Assembly (NCBI GenBank): GCA_019454105.1
Contig: CP075364.1
Span: 995,362 to 1,059,361 of the forward strand
DNA from: Fimbriimonadaceae bacterium
Lineage (GTDB): Bacteria > Armatimonadota > Fimbriimonadia > Fimbriimonadales > Fimbriimonadaceae
Length of the DNA: 64,000 nucleotides
Direction of reading: 5' to 3'
This document shows, piece by piece, positions 59,228 through 64,000 of this stretch; position 1 is the stretch's first letter, and every line of letters starts with the position of its first letter. The notes beneath the pieces were generated by a model. The model was not told the DNA's origin. It was given only the letters and a program-made list of their open reading frames with translations, and searched no databases. Position numbers and translations under genes: made by a program.

Positions 59228-59680
59228 ATGAAGCCGAATCGCATTTGGGCGGTCGTTCCCGCCCTCTTTCTCATGTCGGGGCCAGCCCTCGGTCAGACTC
59301 AAAAGCAGCCTGTGGGCACCTGGAAGGGGACAGTCCGGTTCATTGACGCACAGAAGCCGAGCGAATTGGGCCGAGATTCTGGGGACAAGACGCAATATCG
59401 ATTGATCCTCAATGCGGACAAGACCTTCGCGCGGCAGGTCAAGACACCAGAGGGCAAGACGAACACGGCTACCGGCCTGTGGAACGCCAAGGACAACGAG
59501 ATCCAACTCACCATCATGAAGGTGAACGGCAACCGATTGCAGCGACCAGGGGTCAGCAAAATGGCGTTGGGGCCAGACGGCAAGACCCTTCGGCTGAGGA
59601 TCGCTCTCGTCAAAAAGACTGGTGCGAACCTCCCAAAGCCCGGCGAGTCGGTTCAAGTGGTCTTCCAGCCCACGAAGTAG
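59228..59680 (+). CDS. Small secreted protein, unknown
   Basis: A 150-residue exported protein. Signal peptide IWAVVPALFLMSGPALGQ is followed by a beta-rich domain: VGTWKGTVRFIDAQKP, YRLILNADKTFARQV, TATGLWNAKDNEIQLTIM, KMALGPDGKTLRLRI. The pattern G-T-W-K-G and DGKTLRL is like lipocalin-type small beta barrels (DUF-type). ATG 59228 was chosen because an earlier in-frame start lengthens it by a non-secretory piece. It is followed by a hairpin terminator. Confidence 0.75.
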   Translation: MKPNRIWAVVPALFLMSGPALGQTQKQPVGTWKGTVRFIDAQKPSELGRDSGDKTQYRLILNADKTFARQVKTPEGKTNTATGLWNAKDNEIQLTIMKVNGNRLQRPGVSKMALGPDGKTLRLRIALVKKTGANLPKPGESVQVVFQPTK

Positions 59681-59689
59681 GAAAAACAG

Positions 59690-59721
59690 ACGGCGGGGGC
59701 CCCATTCAGGGCCCCCGTCGT
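59690..59721. terminator. Bidirectional hairpin terminator
   Basis: A 13-bp stem with one G-T pair (59690-59702 with 59709-59721; core GGGGGCCC/GGGCCCCC) and a 6-base loop. On the minus strand it is followed by TCTGTTTTTCC, a good intrinsic terminator for the 268-residue gene; on the plus strand the T-run is missing. Confidence 0.85.
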
Positions 59722-59747
59722 TACGCTAAGGGAGAGTCGTTCTCAGG

Positions 59748-60554
59748 TCAGGCAGCGATCGTGCGGTTGCCCGACACGGTCACCGGCTTGCTCCAAGGAC
59801 CGCGCTTGCCGCCGGACATGGTCCAGCAGGCCCGGTAAGCGATCTTCTTGCCGCCAGTGGAAACGTTGTGTCCGAACGGGAAGTTCGAACCGAGGACGGC
59901 GCGGCGCCAGCGGCCGGCACCGATCTTGAACTCGACGAGGGCGCCGTTAGCACCGGTCGGGAGCGAGAACGAGCCGTTCTTGGTGCTGCCGACATAGACG
60001 TTGTAGCCGCCCTTGCCGTTGGTGCACCAGACGAACGGAGCCGGGACCGAGTTGGTCAGCTTGCCGTTGGTGTTGCGGGCCACGAGGGTGCCGGTCTTCG
60101 TTCCGACCTTGGTCGTCGACTTCTTCGTCGTGGACTTGGTCTTCGAAGTGGTCGATCGGGTGCTCGTGCCGGTGCTTCGCTTGGTCGTCTTGCTTCCGGA
60201 CTTGGTGGCGCCGGTCTTCTTGACCGGGAGGTTGTTCGGAGCGGCCGAGCCGAACCAAGGTTGGGCGTTACCGTTGAAGTTGGGGTTGTTGGCGATCTGG
60301 GTGAAGATCGTCTGGATGAAGTTCTGGTAAGTGGCGAACTCCTGGTTGTGGAACTTCGTGTAGACCTTGACGAACTGATTAAAGTTGTTCCAGGCCACGA
60401 GGCTGTTCTGCCAGTTCTTAAAGAAGCTGTTGACGATCTTCACGTCATTGCTCGTGAAGCCGTAGTTGCGGTAGTTGGTCGCAAACTTCTTCTGGAAGTT
60501 CGTGAACCAGACGTTGAAGTTGGTCTCGTTGGTCGGGATTTTGATCTTAGCCAA
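59748..60554 (-). CDS. Tripartite N/F-rich, Lys/Ser/Thr-rich, beta-domain protein, unknown
   Basis: A 268-residue protein of three clear parts. Residues 1-100 are helical and very rich in Asn, Phe and Trp (NETNFNVWFTNFQKKF, WQNSLVAWNNFNQFVKVYTK). About 110-160 is a low-complexity Lys/Ser/Thr linker (TKSGSKTTKRSTGTSTR, TTKKSTTKVGTKTG). About 160-268 is a beta-rich domain (VPAPFVWCTNGKGGYNVYVG, EFKIGAGRWRRAVLG, YRACWTMSGGKRGPWSKPV). There is no signal peptide and no known catalytic motif. The N-terminal half resembles an uncharacterised family I have seen in environmental bacteria (start with a Pro-Thr-Asn turn), but I cannot name it. C-ending codon bias suggests strong expression. Confidence 0.75.
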   Translation of the reverse strand: MAKIKIPTNETNFNVWFTNFQKKFATNYRNYGFTSNDVKIVNSFFKNWQNSLVAWNNFNQFVKVYTKFHNQEFATYQNFIQTIFTQIANNPNFNGNAQPWFGSAAPNNLPVKKTGATKSGSKTTKRSTGTSTRSTTSKTKSTTKKSTTKVGTKTGTLVARNTNGKLTNSVPAPFVWCTNGKGGYNVYVGSTKNGSFSLPTGANGALVEFKIGAGRWRRAVLGSNFPFGHNVSTGGKKIAYRACWTMSGGKRGPWSKPVTVSGNRTIAA

Positions 60555-60766
60555 TTTGTGTTTCCTCGCTTGTCGCGTCAGGGCGCCAACCTGTGGTCAG
60601 CGCGAACCTTCACGAACAAGCCTCGGAAGGGCTCATAAGAATCTTCAGGTTTTCATAGGCCTTTGTGCGGCAAAAAACCGCGTTTGTACCGCAAAATTAC
60701 AGTCGAACCGGCATTGAACCCGCATAATTGCTGGCCCAACGCCGGTTCTTGCCGAGTCCCGACTTT

Positions 60767-62050
60767 TCAGGTGACGATGCCAAGAAACTGCGGCGTGTAT
60801 CCCGGGAACACGGTGCTGAGTTTCGTGTTCCCCAGCCGCTTCTTGACAATCTCGGCCAAGATCGCCCGGTAGTCGGTGGTCGCTGCCAGGTCATAACCAT
60901 CCAGGAGCTGGTTCCGTGCCAGACCAGGCCATCGGCCATAGACGCGTTGGCCGTTGACGGCCCCGCCCATGACGAACACGCAGTTGCCCGTGCCGTGGTC
61001 TGTGCCGGCGGCGCCGTTCTCGAGTGCCGTACGGCCGAACTCGGAAAGGACGACCATCGTCCAGCCCATCTTGTTGTCGAAGGACAGATCCCGGTAGAAG
61101 GCGCCCAGGTTCCGGCCCAACCGGTTCATGAGCGAGGCCATGTACCCGCCGATCGGCCCTTGCTCAGCGTGAGTGTCCCAGCCGTCAAGGTCGATATGGA
61201 CAGCCTCGACACCGATGTTCGCCCGGATCAGAGCGGCGGTCGCCTTGAGCGAGTAACCGAACCCGTCGTCCGAGTAGACCGCCCCGCCTTTCGGGGCATA
61301 GTTGCGGAACCGGATGGCGTCCAGCGTCGCCATCGTGTTCTTCATGTTCAGAACGGCGGCTTTCGTCTCGTCTTGGACCTTCGCGTATTGGGTCGCGATC
61401 CAGCGCACCATGTCGGCGGTGTCCCGGTGCCTGCCTCCGAAATCGAATTCTTCGGGGTCGGGGATCGGCAACGACTTCGGGCCGCCGTTCATGGAGAGGG
61501 CCATGCCATAGGTCAGGCTGATGCCGCGTAACGGCGAGCCTGGCTTCATCTCGTTGATCGAGGCGAGGTGGCGCCCGATCCATCCTGTGTTCACGCCGAT
61601 GTCCCGGCTACTGGCCTCCATCCATTTTTGAGCGTCAAAGTGTGATCTCGACCAGTTTTGAGCCCCGGCCGCATGGACGATGGCCAAGTGGCCGTTGTCC
61701 CAGGCAGGCTTGAGCTGGCTGAGGGACTGAGGCAGCCCGAACCGACCGTCCAGGTCGATGGCCTTGCCGTTCTTGTTGCTTGTCGGCTCTGGGATCGCGA
61801 TACCCGGCCGGATGGCATAGTAGTTCCGGTCGAAGTAGGGGACGCACATCGTCAGGCCGTCGGCCCCGCCTCGAAGGTAGACGGAGATCAGCACGTCGCG
61901 GGTCGGGCCTGACTGGGCGAAAGCGACCTTGGGAAGCCAGGACGGGGCAATGGCGGCGGTGAGGCCGGCAACGGCGGCGCCGCGCAGCATTCCTCGCCGA
62001 GAGACTTCGCTATATTCTTGGCAGCAGTGTCTGTCGTGTCGTTCGTTCAC
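60767..62050 (-). CDS. DUF1501 Tat-exported protein
   Basis: A 427-residue DUF1501 (sulfatase-like fold) protein. A twin-arginine signal SRRGMLRGAAVAGLTAAIAP lies near the N-terminus, and DUF1501 motifs run throughout: VYLRGGADGLTMCVPYFDR, HAAGAQNWSRSHFDAQ, LDGWDTHAEQGPIGGYM, WTMVVLSEFGRTALENGAAG, TDHGTGNCVFVMGGAVNG. The GTG at 62050 has AGGAGG 7 bases before it and was preferred to an earlier ATG at 62071. It lies 11 bases after the DUF1800 stop. The pair is a standing operon in many bacteria, with unknown function. Confidence 0.92.
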   Translation of the reverse strand: MNERHDRHCCQEYSEVSRRGMLRGAAVAGLTAAIAPSWLPKVAFAQSGPTRDVLISVYLRGGADGLTMCVPYFDRNYYAIRPGIAIPEPTSNKNGKAIDLDGRFGLPQSLSQLKPAWDNGHLAIVHAAGAQNWSRSHFDAQKWMEASSRDIGVNTGWIGRHLASINEMKPGSPLRGISLTYGMALSMNGGPKSLPIPDPEEFDFGGRHRDTADMVRWIATQYAKVQDETKAAVLNMKNTMATLDAIRFRNYAPKGGAVYSDDGFGYSLKATAALIRANIGVEAVHIDLDGWDTHAEQGPIGGYMASLMNRLGRNLGAFYRDLSFDNKMGWTMVVLSEFGRTALENGAAGTDHGTGNCVFVMGGAVNGQRVYGRWPGLARNQLLDGYDLAATTDYRAILAEIVKKRLGNTKLSTVFPGYTPQFLGIVT

Positions 62051-62061
62051 TTTTGGCCTCC

Positions 62062-63582
62062 TCAGTACCATTGGAAGCTAGGCGAGGCCATGGCGAGCGA
62101 GACGGCCGCCCTGAGCCTTTCTTGGTCGACGAAGCCCTTGGCAGTGAGGAACGCCAGCAGGGCGTTCTTGTCGCCAGTGGACATCTCGTTGCCGAACAGC
62201 CGCGTATTGATCGCATTCATCATGCCGACCGGGGTCTGATTGTTGCGGAAGAGCCTTTCGAACTCGACCGAAACCTCCCAGACAGCGTTGCTCCCCAGCG
62301 ACATCACGAAGTCCATCCGAGGGGCCTGGGCTGTGGCCCAGTAGTGGAACTTGTCCGGGAACCCGTCAGGTGGGAACCAGTCGAACGGCCTCATGCCGGC
62401 TCTCGGGAGATATCCCCAGAGAAGGCTGTCGAAGTTGTTCACGCTCGCCTTGGTCGATCGAAGGGCGGAGACGATCAAGTGGAAGGGCCGCTTGAACTTC
62501 GGGGTGGCCGCCATCAGGTTCTGCGGCGTCAAGATCACCCGCAAGACGGCCTTGATGTCTCCGCGCGTGTTCTTGAAGGCGGTCTGGGCGGCGGTCCAGA
62601 CCGAGTCCGGAGCGCCTTCTCCAAGGAACCACCGAATCAGCTTCTTGGTGATGAACCGGGCCGTGTTCGGGTGGTCGGCGAGATAGCGAATGAGCTTCTC
62701 GCCCTCGTCCTGGCCGCCCGAGGGAATGTTGAGTGTCATGACCTTCTTGTTGCCAGGCTTGTGGTCGTCTTCCTCGAACTTGAATTTGCCACGGTTCGGG
62801 CTTCTGCTGTCCCTTGTCCAAGTCCAGCCGGTCAAGGCGGCGGCGGCCTGGTGGAGGTCGCGTCCTACGTATCCTCCGTCCGAGCCGACCGTGTGAAGCT
62901 CATGAAGCTCGCGCGCATAGTTGATGTTGGGGGCCTCGAACGAGTTGTCGTCGTTGTCGAGGAAGGTCAACATCGCAGGCGAGTGGGCCACGCCGCTCAA
63001 CAGATCGTAGAAGTTCCCGAGCGCGTGCTTGCGGATGACGTCCCGCACGAGGGAGATCAGGAGCGTCCCCCCGACAGACTCACCGTTCACGTTGAAGTGG
63101 TCTGTCCAGAACTCGACCATTCGCTGATGGAGCTGGCGCTTCGAGACCATCGCCCGGAACACGGTCGCGGCACGATACTGGTGCAGCGAGATCCAATCCT
63201 CGCCCCTGTCCCACAGTTGAGCGAGCGTCCAAGTGGCCCGGGGGAACCTGGCGATGACCGCCCTGTCGGCCGCCGAATCGTCGATGGTGGCCCAGTTCAG
63301 CTGTCGCTCGAGATAGCCTCGGAAGCCGAGTTGGACTGCGGCGACCGTCTCGACCTCGTCGATTCCCATGGTGATCCTCCGGACCAGCCGGTTGGTGGGG
63401 CTCGTCCAGTTGGCGGCCGCTTCCCAGCCGGGCGGCTTGGCTTGAGCGTTGGCCTCGCGCGGGAGTCCTGCGAGGAGGGCGGCGCCTCCGATCGCGAGGA
63501 GCGCGCGCCTGTTCGGGGCGTTTGAGGCAGCGGTGACGATCTCGTCGGCGACCTCGGCGGCGCGTTCAAAGTGTTCTAGCAT
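62062..63582 (-). CDS. DUF1800 protein, probably Tat-exported
   Basis: A 506-residue DUF1800 protein. The N-terminus has NRRALLAIGGAALLAGLP, a likely Tat signal, and the family core includes MVEFWTDHFNVNGESVGGTL, LTFLDNDDNSFEAPNINYAR, ELHELHTVGSDGGYVGRD and PNTARFITKKLIRWFLGEG. It is first in the DUF1800-DUF1501 operon. No enzymatic role is established for the family. It ends WY, immediately before the DUF1501 ribosome binding site. Confidence 0.92.
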   Translation of the reverse strand: MLEHFERAAEVADEIVTAASNAPNRRALLAIGGAALLAGLPREANAQAKPPGWEAAANWTSPTNRLVRRITMGIDEVETVAAVQLGFRGYLERQLNWATIDDSAADRAVIARFPRATWTLAQLWDRGEDWISLHQYRAATVFRAMVSKRQLHQRMVEFWTDHFNVNGESVGGTLLISLVRDVIRKHALGNFYDLLSGVAHSPAMLTFLDNDDNSFEAPNINYARELHELHTVGSDGGYVGRDLHQAAAALTGWTWTRDSRSPNRGKFKFEEDDHKPGNKKVMTLNIPSGGQDEGEKLIRYLADHPNTARFITKKLIRWFLGEGAPDSVWTAAQTAFKNTRGDIKAVLRVILTPQNLMAATPKFKRPFHLIVSALRSTKASVNNFDSLLWGYLPRAGMRPFDWFPPDGFPDKFHYWATAQAPRMDFVMSLGSNAVWEVSVEFERLFRNNQTPVGMMNAINTRLFGNEMSTGDKNALLAFLTAKGFVDQERLRAAVSLAMASPSFQWY

Positions 63583-63776
63583 GAGTGTCCACCTCTGGAC
63601 CGGGTCACAGTGAACCCGCAGTATCCCCAGGCAGCCCTGTGAGAAAGGTCACATTTGGAAGTTTTCGCCGGTTGGGGTCGGGATTGAGGCTGGGAAATCA
63701 CGGGCAATCACAGGTCGGGAGCAAGGCCCCTCAGGGGCTTTTCCACCCACCCCGGACGAGCAGACCGGCAGGGTTA

Positions 63777-64000
63777 CTATCGATCCCCGGCCAAAAAGAG
63801 AAACTCGCAATCTCCGGTGTCTGAGGTGGTCGCCGCCACGATCTCGGCCATGAAACTCTCCATTTCTTCTTCGTCGCGGACGATCCGGTCAAAGCTCTCC
63901 GTCCCGAAAGGCGCGTATCGCTCCCCGGTCTTGGCGATGATCTTGTCCCCCGCCTTTTTCTTGGCCCTCTCCAACACCTTTCCCAGATCAGGCTCGACGC
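63777..64000 (-). CDS. Partial gene at the right edge, unknown
   Basis: The frame stays open to base 64000, so this is the C-terminal end (about 74 residues) of a larger gene whose start lies outside. It reads VEPDLGKVLERAKKKAGDKI, then AKTGERYAPFGTESFDRIV, then an acidic stretch (RDEEEMESFMAEIVAATTSD). A GTG at 63977 is an alternative start for a 66-residue protein. No family was recognised. The ~194 bases before the DUF1800 start (63583-63776) hold nothing recognisable. Confidence 0.45.
   Translation of the reverse strand, partial: VEPDLGKVLERAKKKAGDKIIAKTGERYAPFGTESFDRIVRDEEEMESFMAEIVAATTSDTGDCEFLFLAGDR

Noticed and set aside
1-64000. CRISPR arrays, insertion sequences, prophage or integrase genes
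   Set aside because: No regularly spaced repeat array and no transposase, integrase or phage protein was seen anywhere in the window.

Overview
The window is 64 kb of GC-rich bacterial chromosome with short intergenic gaps, frequent 1-40 bp gene overlaps and many GTG/TTG starts. No rRNA, phage, insertion sequence or CRISPR array was seen. Gene content points to a free-living, Gram-negative-type aerobic heterotroph: SecDF, a DUF192 lipoprotein, Tat-dependent DUF1501/DUF1800 proteins, PEP-CTERM proteins and a SARP/BTAD-type regulator. The secreted-protein repertoire, including a C-terminal beta domain shared by two unrelated secreted proteins, is most reminiscent of Armatimonadota (Fimbriimonadia-like). 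That placement is an inference from gene style and was not tested.

Layout. 1-12.2 kb: a truncated copper-amine-oxidase-N-like protein, an M24 peptidase, a minus-strand set (ROK kinase, a 53-residue micro-protein, pyruvate dehydrogenase E2), a plus-strand MoxR/DUF58/transglutaminase/HolA operon, glutathione peroxidase, IspG and RsmG. 12.2-20.6 kb: a TPR protein, an unknown 604-residue secreted protein, then a dense plus-strand translation operon (ffh, rpsP, khpA, rimM, obgE, nadD, rsfS, TPR membrane protein). 20.6-26.4 kb: a one-carbon/methionine locus in which methionine synthase is split exactly at a domain junction into two divergent genes, with metF, a methyltransferase and a GyrI-like protein between them. 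26.4-34 kb: large secreted proteins, a DadA-like oxidoreductase and a secreted EEP-fold protein. 34-43.8 kb: housekeeping genes (DUF192, leuD, sepF, PLP-binding protein, trpE, secDF, mazG, enoyl-CoA hydratase, gpmA, cyclophilin).

43.8-57.5 kb: a crtI-type desaturase preceded by an overlapping 58-residue membrane micro-protein, a 1502-residue SBBP/Ig-repeat giant, two tandem PEP-CTERM trypsin-like proteases, and a divergent 1004-residue SARP/BTAD-NB-ARC-TPR regulator with a perfect palindrome upstream, followed by a membrane protein, a YceI protein and a small membrane protein. 57.5-64 kb: class II fructose-bisphosphatase, convergent tRNA-Asn(GTT) and tRNA-Thr(CGT), a small secreted protein, a tripartite N/F-rich + K/S/T-rich + beta protein, the DUF1800-DUF1501 pair and a truncated gene at the right edge.

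How the genes work together: the 15-20 kb operon couples membrane targeting (Ffh), small-subunit maturation (S16, RimM), a KH RNA chaperone, a ribosome GTPase (ObgE), a ribosome silencing factor and NAD synthesis. The met locus holds MTHFR and both halves of a B12-dependent methionine synthase. The 45-57 kb region looks like an exported-protein island: surface adhesin/propeller, anchored proteases, and a large ATP-binding regulator divergent from them. Two genuine genes shorter than 60 codons were found by reading gaps (2809-2970 and 45226-45402); both overlap their neighbours by 1-4 bases.
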